From: Merluccius polli
Lineage: Eukaryota > Chordata > Actinopteri > Gadiformes > Merlucciidae
DNA length: 64,000 nt
Direction: 5' to 3'
Assembly (NCBI GenBank): GCA_030340625.1
Contig: JAOPHQ010004847.1
Coordinates: forward strand, 107,501-171,500
Shown here: positions 43,255 through 56,199 of the stretch, piece by piece
Layout: each line of letters begins with the position of its first letter
Position numbering within the stretch: position 1 is the first letter of the stretch
Translations under genes and position numbers: made by a program
Notes under the pieces: generated by a model
What the model was told of the DNA's origin: nothing
What the model saw: the letters and a program-made list of their open reading frames with translations, nothing else
The model's database searches: none

Positions 43255-44942
43255 GCACTTCAGTTTGCATTGACAACAAACTGTCTCTACATCTGGGAAA
43301 GACAGAGTCCATCTTATTTGGCACTAAACACAAGCTTAAAAGGGGAGGGGGGGGGGGTATTATGCAAAACGGCGTATTCCTGGCCCTCCCATGTGGTCCA
43401 CATGTTACCATTGACTTAGTAGCCGAGAAAATGTGACATCTGGAAGTCGCCTCCTTTTTCTGTAGTTTCATTGTTAAAAAAAAAACCTCAATTAAACAGG
43501 CTGTTTCGAAAAAGAGCACATTATTACGTCATACAGGGCCATCATTTGCATAGCAACCCACCCACTCAGGTGGGTTGGATTAAGAGATAAGTGTACCGTC
43601 AACTGCTGTACACCAACTGTTTACACCACTGTTTATACTGTAAATTCTGTTTATTCTGCCATATTTATATTTATACTGATAATACTGTTTATACTGTGCC
43701 ATATTGCAAGTTGCTTATACTGTTCATAAATAGGCCTACCTATACTACATAGTTTACACGTAGGCCTATACATATTCGAATAGGCCTACATATTCGCATG
43801 TTTAGGCCTATGCCGTTAATCTGTTCTACCGCCATACTATTTATATCTTCCAGATGTATATCTTTCTTCGATGTCTTTTAGCTTCTATATATTTTTTATA
43901 CTTTATATTTTGTATCTTACTTATATTTTACATTCATGTTTATTGCTGTCTGCACCGGGGATAGGAGGGAAACGCAATTTCAATTATCTGTATGTCATGT
44001 ACAGCATTGACAAATAAAGTGACTTGACTTGATACAATTAAGGTACAGTGTGAAAGAAATACTATTGAATCCAAAACCAGTGTCAAATACCTTTGACACT
44101 GGTCTCTCTTGGCCAATCTGTCTCTGGGGAGGAAATTGCAGCTACAATCTTATCTAAAATTGCAACAAAAAAAAGCTTACGTTTTTATATCGTTACACTC
44201 TTTTTTAATATTAAGGTTAAACAACTTTTAGTTGCCTCATTAATTCAGTGCCACTTTGACTATGCCTGCTCCGCATGGTATAGTGGACTATCACAAAAGC
44301 TTAAAAACAAAGTGCAGTTAGCGCACAATAATGTTATCAGATACACGTTCAGTGCTCCTCCCAGGACACATATAGGACCTGTAGAAAGGAAGGAAGTTGG
44401 ATTATTACCTGTTGAAACGTAACCATAGGTTTGATATAATTCACAAAAGGGCCCCAGAATATATGAACTATCAAATTGATATGGTTGTGAAGCCAACATA
44501 AGTGCAACACAAGAGCAAGCATTATGTCATGCAGTGTTCCTCGTGTTAAAAGGAAAACAGCAAGAAGCTCATTTTTTTAATACTGGGATTTCCCTATGGA
44601 GCAACCTGCCCCTGCATATTAAACAAAGCCAAACACAGGAAATGTTTAAAACAAAGGTTAAGGCAGCTATGTGGGAGGGTTGATGTTTCACTTTGAAGGG
44701 AGGGAGTTGGAACCATGGGCGTGGGGTGGCAAGGGGGACTAGTGGGTTTATGTTGTTAGGTTATATGTTGTTTTTTATCGATGTGTTTGTTTCCATGTAT
44801 TGTTTCTGTCCATCGAGGACCACTTTGTAAATAAGTGTTTTAAGTAATGTTTTTAAGTGCTATCCTCTGGGATTAGTGTATATTGATACTCCTTGGAGTT
44901 GTTTGTACTTTTAAATTCCTAATAAAAATCAAATCAAAATCA
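43255..44942 (+). mobile_element. Degenerate CR1/L2-like LINE 3' fragment with nested insertion
   Basis: A decayed reverse-transcriptase C-terminal region runs left to right. DNKLSLHLGKTESILFGTK (about 43269-43337) is cut by about 700 bp of unrelated repeat. It resumes near 44036 and includes LIQCHFDYACSAWYSGLSQKL (about 44244-44310), then HIGPVERKEVGLLPVE, with a frameshifted NLPLHIKQ. It ends in an AATAAAAATCAAATC tail at 44920-44940. These are RT/C-terminal motifs of jockey/CR1-group non-LTR elements. Dead copy: 5'-truncated, frameshifted and interrupted. Confidence 0.85.
43340..44035 (+). mobile_element. Repeat nested in the LINE, including another LINE 3' end
   Basis: Interrupts the LINE reading frame. 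Its distal part (about 43935-44034) has GCACCGGGGATAGGAGGGAAA then GACAAATAAAGTGACTTGACTTGA, typical of fish LINE 3' ends with short tandem tails. Its proximal part has TATTATGCAAAAC and CATTTGCATAGCAACC, found in other fish repeats. Confidence 0.6.
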
Positions 44943-47235
44943 AGTCCACCGTCTAGTGCCGCTGTCTGTACCTCGGGCTGTCACTGTGTGCCATTTGTAA
45001 TTATTAAGATGTGTTTCTTTCTTCTTCTTCTTCTTCTTCTTCTTCTTCTTCTTCTTCTTCTTGCATAGCTATTTTTTTGGAAAACACCATTCGAGACAAT
45101 ACAGAAAATTGCGAGAAATAACGAGTACAGCACTTTCCCCTTCATTTCTATTTGCAGTTAGGGCCCTATTCTTTTTTTTTCAATTCTCTGGTTCGGCAAA
45201 TATCAGGTTATGTTTATTAAATATAGCCTAGTGTTTGTATTCAGATATTTGAGGATAAAAATGTACACTTTTATTTACCGTAGAGACATAGGCCTACAAC
45301 AGAATATTTGAAGTAATAGATAAGGATGTATTCATGTTTTCCCCAAAGAGCAGACTCCTCCTACCACCTACTACAGCATTTAGAAATGTCACTAGGTTTA
45401 AGTTGCCATGGGGATGGCAGAGCCTGGAGAAGCTGGGGGCGGGTTGACTGAGGTCCGTTGCTGAGGTTTGAGGCCTGTTGATTCCCCATGTTTAACCACC
45501 ACATCTATCTGTCTGCCTGCCTGCCTGCCTGCCTGCCTGTCTGTCTGTCTGTCTGTGTGGCTGTGTGTCTGTCTGTCTGTCTATCTGTTCGTATGTCATC
45601 CTTCTGTGTGCATGTACGTCCGTCTTTCTGTCCTCTCGCTGTCTGCCTGCCCATCAACCTGTTTGACTGCCTGTCTATCCTCCTGCTTGTCTGCATGATG
45701 TCATCCTGAAACCGCTCTTCTCCGATATATAGGTCACACTACCACTGCTGGCTTTTGAACTTCAAATGATATGCTTTGGTCAAAGTGTTTGAACATCATC
45801 TCTCAGTCCACCTCTTCCAATGTTATGTAAAAGCATGGATGCACACCAGTCAATATGGTACAAATATAGAGACTCAGCACTGGGCTGAAATAGTCATTAA
45901 AAAAAGTCATTAGAAGTAACCTAAATGTCTCCTACAGTAGAAGTCAATGTTTTTTGGCTGATTTTTAATATTTAAAAAGGATTAGCATTATAAGTGATTT
46001 CATAGTTTTGAGATTGTGTCAAATGAGAAATAGAAAATTAGCTCAAATGTATAATTAATTCTTGCCTCAAAAATCTGTTTAAAATGTGTCCAAGCAGCTC
46101 AGAATCCATGAACCATTTTTTAGCAATTACAAAGTCATGTAAGTTCGTCAGTTTTGTCTTTTTCTGTCTTTGTCAGTTAAATAAAAATCATGTATACTAG
46201 GTCCTAAAGAAATACAATTGACCAGGAAGGTTGAATTGTTTTCAATCTTAGTTTACAGAGAATAACTAACTTCATAATTTCTTTACTGATAAATGTAATT
46301 ATTTCAAATAAAAAAAATATTAGGACTAGTCAAATTCATCCAAAATATTAATTAAAACAATACAACTCCTGGTAGGATTAATCTTTTCATTTCAATGCAA
46401 TGGTCAGGCAAATTAAACTGTAAATGTCGATTTGCAATATCTAAAAGGTACATGTTTACAAGTGACAGCAAAGTACTGCCATGGAAAAAGCTATTTCTAG
46501 ATCAATTTGATGATATATTATTATAATTTAGCATTTGTATCGCTGACATGGCACAATTGAACCAATAATTGGTTCAACATGTTCTTAAAAAATGACTTAA
46601 TAATTGATTGCTTGTAAAAAATATTTGTCACATCTCAATATTTTGTTATTTTGAATATTTTGAAATGTCAGAGGGCAATCTTCTCATGAAGGTCACTTTA
46701 CAATATTACGGTGATATAACACCATGGACATCATTTCCTAAATGCTGCCTAATGTGTATTCTGAAGAAATTATTTAGAACATATTTAATATGAATAACTA
46801 ATATTAATTATTAATATTCATTCCTGCCAGCATACACTTAATTTAATCCACAAAATGTGTAAAATCAAACAGGTAACTAATTTGGACATGTTTTAATTAT
46901 TTCAACGTGTAACATCAATAAAAACATTCATTTTACATCAAGTCATTTCTATACAGGGCAGAGTAGTTGTTTCCAAGGCAATAGGGTAATTGTTGTTTTT
47001 TTCTCATAAATGTAGTTTAGAAATTATGTAAAAAATTCATTTCAGAGGATTGAAATTGAAATTCATTGACATTATAAGTTGAATGTATCACAAGTGCAAT
47101 TTTGCAATGGAACAATAGAAAATAACCTAACTAAATTCATAAGCTACCATCCGAACGCATTGGGACAACCTTCAGCAAATGATGCCCTGAAACACAATAA
47201 ATAACAAGATAAAACAAATATTCTTCTTAAAATTC
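44943..47235. other. AT-rich spacer downstream of gpr61 (includes its 3' UTR)
   Basis: Contents are (TTC)n at 45016-45062, a CTGC/CTGT tetranucleotide array at 45508-45690 and about 1.4 kb of AT-rich unique sequence. The part next to 47236 must be gpr61 3' UTR on the minus strand. I could not fix a poly(A) site. Confidence 0.5.
45508..45690. repeat. (CTGC)n/(CTGT)n degenerate tetranucleotide array
   Basis: CTGCCTGC units pass into CTGTCTGT units with scattered substitutions. Cys-Leu-rich ORFs here are artefacts. Confidence 0.88.
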
Positions 47236-48684
47236 TTAACTGTCTTTTATTATATGGTTATTTTTCACATGTTCACTATCAAGGAACTCAGCCGTCTCTT
47301 CCGCAATTTGTCCAGGAATCCGGAAATCAATAGGTATGGCCTGTGGGGGTTGGGGTGCGTGAGCCTGGACCACAGGGCAGCAAGCCTCCCCCTTGGGACT
47401 GGACGTACTCTGTGAGTCTGGAGGGTCCAGGTTACAGCCGGTGCCCTGGAGGAACTGCAGGAAGTTCTCCTCGATGGACCCTTCTCGGCTGGGCAGTCGG
47501 TCCTCCTCCTCCACTCTGGCTCTGCGGAACAGGCAGGGCATGTGTTTGCCCAGTTCCTCTCGGATCTGTCTATTGAGACAGCCATAGAAAAATGGGTTTG
47601 AGGTAAAGCAGAAGTAGCCGATCCAGGTGACCACTTCCTCCAGGGAGGCCAGCGCGGCCGGGGGGCTGGCCACCACCGCTGAGTACAGGTGGAAGGAGAA
47701 GTAGGGCAACCAGCAGCAGAGAAACTGCCCACCCACCGCTGCCAGCACCGCCGCAGCCTTGCCTCCACCAAAGGACCTGTGAGGAGTGGCGCGGCCCGTC
47801 CCGGTACCGGACCCGGAGCTGGTCACCATGGTGGAGCGACTGCTGATGGACTCCAGCCTCTGGCGGCGCGGGGTGTCCATCCAGGTGGGCAGGGGGCCGT
47901 GGTGCATGGCTGCCACTCGCGCCACTTTGAACATATTGCAGTAGACGACGAGGATGAGCAGCAGCGGACACAGGAAATACACCAGTGTGAAGAGGACCAT
48001 GAACACCAGGCGGTTGGACCCTCCCACAGTCCAGTGCAGCGAGCATCGCCTGTGACCCTGAGCCGGCGCCGAGGGTACGCTGGGCCCTCCGCCTCCTCCG
48101 CCTTCGGCTCCCGCCGCCCCAACCCCGCCGCTGTCCAGAAGAGGGCTCCTCCCGCCCTGCAGGAGCCAGGCCAGGAGGGGCAGGACGGACATGGCCAGGG
48201 CTTTGACCCAGATCCCCACCAGCACTGAGGCCACCAGGCCCACGGTCATCTTCACCTCGTAGCGCATGGGGTGTATGATGTAATAGTAGCGCTCCACGTT
48301 GATGGCCGAGATGGAGAGGATGGCGGCGCTGACCAGGCAGACGCTGAGGAAGAGGTAGCTCCGACACAGGACCTCGCCAAAGAAGGCTCGGCCCGAGAGC
48401 ATCCCCAGGGGCATCAGCACCAGCGCCGCCAGCAGGTCCACCAAGCACAGGTGGAAGACAAACGCAAACTTGTGGAGCTGCGGCGCCTTGGCGATGACGG
48501 CCATGACCGCCCCGTTGCCGACCACGGCCAGCAGGTCCATGAGCAGCATGGCCAGCAGGGCTAGACAGTGGGACAGCGCCCAGTCCTCCTCGGGCATCAC
48601 GGAGGCAGACATGTTGGAGGTGGACTGCGTGTGTGGAGGTGTGTGGGAGGAGGAGAAGGAGGAGGAGTTCCACGCAGGCTCCAT
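47236..48684 (-). CDS. gpr61: Orphan G-protein-coupled receptor GPR61
   Basis: One uninterrupted coding exon of 482 residues (ATG 48684-48682, stop 47238-47236). It aligns along its length with vertebrate GPR61, a biogenic-amine-like orphan receptor that raises cAMP constitutively. TM segments lie at about 38-65, 73-96, 108-130, 147-172, 225-250, 308-336 and 350-372. ERY (131-133) replaces DRY, FCCWLPYF lies in TM6 and NPFFY (363-367) in TM7. Conserved stretches include SAINVERYYYIIHPMRYEV, MHHGPLPTWMDTPR and LPSREGSIEENFLQFLQGTG. N-glycosylation sites lie at N6 and N24. A Gly-rich expansion occupies extracellular loop 2 (about 176-212). The transcript probably has an upstream non-coding exon: a minus-strand CTCTCTCCTTAG acceptor precedes position 48868. 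Confidence 0.96.
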   Translation of the reverse strand: MEPAWNSSSFSSSHTPPHTQSTSNMSASVMPEEDWALSHCLALLAMLLMDLLAVVGNGAVMAVIAKAPQLHKFAFVFHLCLVDLLAALVLMPLGMLSGRAFFGEVLCRSYLFLSVCLVSAAILSISAINVERYYYIIHPMRYEVKMTVGLVASVLVGIWVKALAMSVLPLLAWLLQGGRSPLLDSGGVGAAGAEGGGGGGPSVPSAPAQGHRRCSLHWTVGGSNRLVFMVLFTLVYFLCPLLLILVVYCNMFKVARVAAMHHGPLPTWMDTPRRQRLESISSRSTMVTSSGSGTGTGRATPHRSFGGGKAAAVLAAVGGQFLCCWLPYFSFHLYSAVVASPPAALASLEEVVTWIGYFCFTSNPFFYGCLNRQIREELGKHMPCLFRRARVEEEDRLPSREGSIEENFLQFLQGTGCNLDPPDSQSTSSPKGEACCPVVQAHAPQPPQAIPIDFRIPGQIAEETAEFLDSEHVKNNHIIKDS

Positions 48685-49511
48685 TGAAGCGTGAGACAGG
48701 GCAGGCAGGCAGGATCAGTCACAGGCCCATCACCCATCCTTCACAGCTTGTTGCTTGAAGACGAGGTCCAAAGCGTCCCTGTAGCAGGGAGACTGATCTG
48801 AGTCACGCTCTGTGTGTCTCGTCCACATGGACAAAGACTTTGTGTCTTTGGAGCAGTCACAGTACACCCTAAGGAGAGAGAGGAAGAAGAACAAGAGAAT
48901 AGTCATCTGTTTGTAGCATATGAGTCTATTTACTTTAGTATCATCCCTCGCGGAACAGATAGGAAATAACTTGACTTGAATAATTACACAGAAAAAAAGA
49001 TGTCAGTGTCTGGTCAGCCTAAAATCTGTTGTATGATTCAAGCACACAGAAACCCTCCGACTGATGATTTGTAATCATCAGCATCTTTTTCACCAAAACA
49101 AAAATACATCGGTCCAGTTTCTCTTGGAGAAGCTGCAGGCTAAATCTATTTCAAGCAGACATCCTGTCAATGCTTAAAGCACACGCTAATTCCTGCATAT
49201 AATCCTATTACTTTAAAGCCATTTTCATTACCATTAATAATAACTATTTTTGAAAATGAAAATCTAGCCTCAGGAATTCACGAATGCAGTCAGTGTATGC
49301 TGGTATTTGTGTTTTCAGGTCCAACAGGTGAACTCTTCATGTTTCTTCATGTATGTATTTTACTAATTGCTAGCCTGAAAGCTATGATTACCTCAGCTTG
49401 ATTTAAACCAGCCAGCCTTCCTTCCTAAAATGATGAGGTTGAGGCTTTTCTGGGTCACAGAGGCCAACGGCATGTTACAGAAAAACAAATAGTCTTCTAT
49501 CGAGATGGCAG

Positions 49512-49512
<1 letters not shown>

Positions 49513-49574
<62 letters not shown>
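49513..49574. repeat. (TG)n microsatellite
   Basis: About 31 TG units upstream of gpr61. Confidence 0.95.
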
Positions 49575-49576
<2 letters not shown>

Positions 49577-50025
49577 GTGCGCGCGTGCATTCGTGCATGT
49601 GTATCTAGCAAATCAATATGATACATGTGGTCATGTTTTCGTGTAATGGTTGTAGAACCAAAAATGAAAAAAGCAAAGCTAATGATGCCCCGGTTTTACA
49701 ATGAGAACAACACACTACAGCTCCTAGGGTAGCAGTGCTGCCCATCACGTTGGACAGCGGGATCCTCTGTGATCAATGGACCTAATTCTCCCAAGCCTAT
49801 CTCCTCCCCCTGCCTGGTGTAGTCATGTATTAACGCCTACTCATTCATCCATCAATCATTTATATATTGAACTGACTACAAAACCGGAGCCCGGTGCCCC
49901 CAACAACACATTTCAAATTCCCAGGGTGGCAAACAGATTTACTCAGCGAGCATCCACAGAACGTAGAAGAAGAAACAGGTAGAGGGGAAGTGAGCATGTA
50001 GATAAAAAAAAACAAAGAGCATGAC

Positions 50026-50033
<8 letters not shown>

Positions 50034-50102
<69 letters not shown>
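50034..50102. repeat. (GA)n microsatellite
   Basis: About 34 GA units. A CT-rich counterpart follows at 50491-50560 in the opposite strand sense, so the two could pair as an inverted repeat. Confidence 0.95.
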
Positions 50103-50106
<4 letters not shown>

Positions 50107-50489
50107 ATATAGAGAGAGGGAGATAGAGAGATAGCACGAGAGGATTCGTTGGAAAGCACAATTAATCCTGGTATAGCCAGAGTTACAGCATTGGTTGTTG
50201 TGGTCTTCTTCTAAGGTTATGGATGAGAGCTGGTGTAGCTGTCAGTACAGTGAAGTAGACGGTGGAGATGAAGCACGGTACCTTGTGAATGGTGGCGAGG
50301 TAGTTCCCGCTGAAATAACCTGCTCTTCTTACCATCTCGCAGCCGTCCTGGTGTCTCCTCTCGCACACATCGGTGGCAGAGGTTTATTTCAGGAAGAAAC
50401 AGTGGAGAGGGCGAGAAAGAGAAAATGCTGGTTCCCTTTTCTTGATGATATAAACGCTTACACAGAGATGATCCCTCTCTCCCATCTCT

Positions 50490-50531
<42 letters not shown>

Positions 50532-50847
50532 CCTCTCCCTCTCTCTCTCTCCCTCTCTCCCCCATACACACACACTGACTGCAGAGAGATGGATCAGGAG
50601 GCAGTGAGTAAATGGGTACCACGGCAACTGGCTGAAAAGGGTCCTAGTGCCTGCGTATTCCGTGTATTTTTATATTTTTATGATTTATAATTTTAGGGAA
50701 GTGCGTCAATACAAAAGAAAGTCAAAGTCATACAAAATAACAAAATAAAATACATTCAAATACATTTACCACAGATTGGATGATGGATAAAGAAGACATC
50801 TGTGCTCTCACACTAATTTCCTGATTTAACATCTTGCCCTCAATGTG

Positions 50848-50994
<147 letters not shown>

Positions 50995-51526
50995 CTATTC
51001 AATTCAAAATTGAATAGGAAACATTTACTTAACCAGCAGTGTAATGGTCAGCTTCATATTTTGACATATATGGCACATCCACTGTCCTTCTCTCACATGA
51101 ACCATATCTATAAACCATTGGTCATTTTAACCGAGGTAAACCAATAATAAATGGGCCACAGCAACCTCCATTTTACTTAATCAAACTGGGGCAATTGCTG
51201 ATTCTCCTGTTGCCACGGTGATCTTTCTTCACATACAGTCTGTCTCCTTGCATTTTCCAAGGTGGACAATAAAATGTAAAGTGTTATATTTAATGCGACT
51301 GCGATAACTCTGAAGCACTGAAGGAGCCAACACAGGTATCCCTTGTTCCACATTGTATTCACTCATTTCTCCTCCATCCCGCATGAAGGTATACGTGTAT
51401 GTAAAGCCTTGTCTTCCTCGATTTAAATGCATGTTTTTTTGGGTTCCAAAAACATTCACAGATAACACAATAACATCACATGATGACTAAAGTGGCTACA
51501 ATGCTCAGTGCTTCAAGTTAAGTGAT

Positions 51527-51745
51527 TTGTGTGTGCGTGCGTGCGAGTGTGTCTGTGTGTGTGCGTGTGCATGTGTGTGCCTGTGTCCGTGTCTGTGCAT
51601 GTGTGTGTGTGTGTGTGTGCGTGTGTACGTGCATGTGCGTGCGTGTGTGTGTGTGTGTGTGTGTGCATGTGTGTGTGTGTGCATGTGCATGCATGTGCGT
51701 GCGTGTGCGTGTGCATGTGTGTGTGTGTGTGTGTGTGTGTGCACA
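51527..51745. repeat. TG-rich degenerate microsatellite
   Basis: TGTG with interspersed CGTG and CATG units over 219 bp. Open in several frames on both strands only because it is simple sequence. Confidence 0.93.
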
Positions 51746-52948
51746 CACGCACATCTATTTATGAGCATGTATCAGGTGTTGACTCATGACAAAAATAGCA
51801 GATTCTTCTCTCTCGGCAGCACCAATCACTGCCACCACAAATACAATGGTTTCCATGGCAACCTTGAAAATAGATTCAGCATTCTCACTCAGAAATAGCG
51901 ATGGCATTCTGCACCTACCCCATGCAGCCCCTGCCAAATATATATATATAAGCGGTCCAAAAATACGCAAATGCTCTCATTAATGCCATCACACAATTAC
52001 AGTGACCGAAAACACAATTACAGCGTGGCACATGTTGGAGGGGAATTTAAATGCACTGGAAGCCTGGGGGGGGAAATTAATGCATGGAAGCTATTAACCT
52101 GCATACCTTTGATATTATTAAATGATATGAAAGCAAGCAGCACACCTACACAGAGACATAAAGGTCTATGTTTCCCAGGCGCAACGCTACATGAAGACAT
52201 CAGCATGAAACCAACCAAATGTCGAACACAATGCACTGGGAGGATTAAAACGAGCAACAAACATTTGATATTTTAGCCTATCTTGCAGAGGGTAATGCCT
52301 GAAAAGGGTTCATTGGATGCTGATGATTGTGATGATAAAGATTACGGATGTGTAGGAGTCGCTGAAAGTGGAGGGTTTTAACTCTCAGCAGATTTAACCT
52401 TATATGCAGTCCAACAGAGGACTGAGAAGCTATGTTGTACTACATCCCTTTAGCAATAAATATATGTAGCATTTGTATACTGCCATGTGTTTGTTGTAAT
52501 TTACAATGTAAGTCTCTTAATCTGATGTCTTACTGATGCCTTTATACCTCTCTTATTATATAACTACATCAGGCTACGTAGGCTTACATATAGAGGATGC
52601 TGTTGATAAATAGGCTTACATATTTACCATTTGTTATCTCAAATGATCATTAACTAAGTAATGAATGCTTAACAGGTCAGATTAAACAATGGAAGATGTG
52701 GGCCCGGAGTTTAGCAGTAGGTTTATGTATTGTAATACGTTTATTGATTACTTTATCTTCCACAGGAGCCTTTTAATCAGCCTCCAGCAGAGACAGTGGT
52801 GTAATACCTTACTTGTCCATGCGAGGGAGCTCTAGCAATTCAGATTGTTAGATTGTTATACAGTTATACAAGGAGTTATACAAAGTCCGGTCGGCATTAT
52901 TGCGTTGCGTCAAACAATAAATATAATAGGCCTATATAACTATAAGTT

Positions 52949-53005
<57 letters not shown>

Positions 53006-53030
53006 GTTATTATTATTATTATTATTATTG

Positions 53031-53063
<33 letters not shown>

Positions 53064-53065
53064 TT
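52949..53065. repeat. (TTA)n trinucleotide array
   Basis: About 39 TTA units with occasional TTG/TAG variants. Confidence 0.93.
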
Positions 53066-53369
53066 ATATATCCAGGGTCAGAATTCACAAAATGTGATGT
53101 CACAAACCTCAAACCTCATGTCATATATAGGCCTACATAACCTACTGATATCCTATGTTATAATAGCCTAGATTATTCAAGCGTTGTGTTCTCATAAATT
53201 GGAATAAAGTATAAAGTATAGGTATAAATATGAATACAAAAAAAAAAGCAAAAGTAAAATCTCAACCAGCCAAAGGCCTCCTTGGTTAGCATCATTGACG
53301 ATAGAAAGACACCGAAGAAAACCAGATGGTGGCAGTATATCCTTTTAGTTGCCTGTGTACACCATGGTT

Positions 53370-53406
<37 letters not shown>

Positions 53407-54699
53407 ACACACACATACACACACACACACCCTGGATGTGTTGTATAACCAACGTAGCAACACAATTGGATCAAGCAAGCAGTTTGAATCTCTTCAGAAA
53501 GCTTTTCAGAAACACTTCCTAATATTATCATCAGTGTTTTCCTCGTGCATAATGTAGAATATATTAACACAAAAATAAGCCTTTAGGTGGATGCTTTTAT
53601 TCAAAAAGGGTCAATAGGTACTTACATACAATACATGTAGGGTCAATACATTTACTGCACAATACGGTGAATGCAAATAGGTGAATGCACTGTTGGAGTG
53701 CATGCAATATAATGCCTTTTAATAATACTAACACTACAAAAATACTGATCAGCACTATAAGGTGATGGCCGCCATTCGGATGTTGAGAGAGGATGCAACT
53801 GACTAGGGCACACTGTATTGGGAAGCACTGAATTGAAGTATGAAAAAGATGTACACACAGGGAATGCTTTGGACATATGTAGTAGTATAGTAGAGTTATC
53901 TGGGTAGTATTTTATTCATATGGTGCTGATAAAGAAATTGTCTTTATCGCTTTGCGTCTGTTTGTTAATGTGTGACAACATAAAGGACACAGCCTGGGGT
54001 TCAATAGTCCACCACTAAGGGTTAGCATGAAACCCTATAGGAAGCCTATAAGATCCATAACGACTCACCACAGGATTCAACACTACCTAGGTATTTCACT
54101 TACTGGTTCATTGATCGACATAACGATTCTAACGTATTTCCCTGTGAGTGAAAAATGGGTTAAACTGGTTTGGAAGAGAAAAATCAGAACAAAAAAAAGA
54201 AACGTGTAAAACACGTCTCTCGTCATTTCCAACGGGATACATTGAGATGGCCATGCGTCACGGTGGAGCGAGCAGCTGTAAGAGGGATGGGGGCCAGGTG
54301 GATGTCACAGGGCTGGCACATGTGTTCCTAGATGCACACTGCCTTGATCTGCAGTCATGGCCGCAGTTCTGCAGCTCATCCATAATTCACCAGAGGACTG
54401 TACATCTCCTCACACAAAGGAGACCGCCGCCTACATTCTCTACTGCACAACCCCACACTATACCAGTTCTATAGGAACAGTGCTAACAGTATAGGAACAA
54501 TACTCTATCCGTACTACACCAACAGTACTATATAATTATACTAACACTACTAATTTAACAGTAACAGTACTACATCAACACTACTAGACCAACACCAATG
54601 GTAGGCTACTAACAGTACTGTCAGTACCAACAGTTTTATAACAACAGGACATTAAATACAAAGTATTTAATATTTAATACAAAGTATTTAATGTCCAAC

Positions 54700-55282
54700 A
54701 GTATACCAACAGTACTGTTCTAATAGTACTATACCATCAGTACTATTCTAATGGTACTATACCAACACTACTGTTCTAATGGTACTATACCACCAGTAGG
54801 CCTATAACAGTACTATATCAGTATACCAAAAGCATTACAACAGGACAATAAATACAAAGAATACTATACTATAATTATAGAGTAGCCTACTATTCTAATG
54901 GTACTATACCAACAGTACTATTCTAATGGTACTATACCATCGGTACTATTCTAATGGTACTATACCATCGGTACTATTCTAATGGTACTATACCATCGGT
55001 ACTATTCTAATGGTACTATACCAACGGTACTATTCTAATGGTACTATACCACACTACTGTTCTAATGGTACTATACCAACACTGCTGTTCTAATGGTACT
55101 ATACCATCGGTACTATTCTAATGGTACTATACCATCGGTAGTATTCTAATGGTACTATACCAACGGTACTACCGGTATTCTAATGGTACTATACCAACAG
55201 TACTATTCTAATGGTACTATACCATCGGTACTATTCTAATGGTACTATACCAACAGTACTATTCTAATGGTACTATACCAAC
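54700..55282. repeat. 28-bp minisatellite, about 20 units
   Basis: Units of TACTATTCTAATGGTACTAT plus ACCATCGG with CAACGG/CAACAC variants. The first units (54700-54900) are degenerate and grade into upstream AACAGTACTAT-type simple sequence from about 54475. Units near 54900-55280 are almost identical. Confidence 0.92.
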
Positions 55283-56199
55283 AGCTGCACCTTCCTTGCT
55301 GAACCAGCGCTGCGTTAGTGTGTGTTAGTGTTGACAGGGCAAGGTAAGTTATCTCTTTCCATTGTTGAGGTGTCACAGTTCAAGGCTAGCAGGCTACAGT
55401 CACCCTGTGGGAGTCACGTTAGACACACACACACACATGCACACACACACACACACACACACACGCACTCACACACACACACACACACATCACACAGTGG
55501 CACAATATGTTTGTATAGGCCTACATGATGGGCTGTTGTCTATTCTATATTGTACATTGTGTAAATGTAAAAGAAGACACTGCATGGACAATGAAGTGTA
55601 GTTAAGCAACCGGACACTGTGGGCTCCCTGTAACTTCATACTACAACCTGATTCCCCACTCACATTTCACGCTTAACAAACCATTACACAAGTGTTTGCG
55701 CAAACACACATGTAACATTTGCTACATGACCCCCCAACCCAACCGCCCCCCCCTCTCTTTCTATAATAGACCCAGATCAAAGGTAAATGCAAATTAGATC
55801 CGCAATTAAAGATGGGTGTGGGTTGCCCTTCACAAGGTGACCACCAACCACTGCAGAGCACCCATAATAAGCCTGCAGCTGCCTCCCTAGCAGGACAGCC
55901 TATATGCTTGTGTTGGAAGAAGCACGGATAACTGCATCAGCCCCCTGCCTGTGAAATATTATACATATAAGAAATAATAGAATCGTCTGCAATCATGTTA
56001 TGTTCAAAAGACAGCCTAGTCTGTGTGTGCTATCCTATCTGCTGGGACACGTGTTGGATTCAGTTAGACAGCCTACACGCAAGATAAGCAGCAGTCCGTT
56101 TGTTTTTTTTCTATCTACTTCGACATCAGTGTGTGTGTGTGTGTGTGTGTGGGGGGGGGGTGATGGGGGGGGGGGGGTGATGATCGTGTTGTGAACGTG

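Noticed and set aside
47570..48673. 367-aa minus-strand ORF and 179-aa plus-strand ORF overlapping gpr61
   Set aside because: Shadow frames of the GC-rich gpr61 exon, low-complexity and without homology.
52845..53171. Poly-Leu/poly-Ile ORFs suggesting a membrane protein
   Set aside because: Produced by the (TTA)n array; no codon diversity or flanking coding signal.
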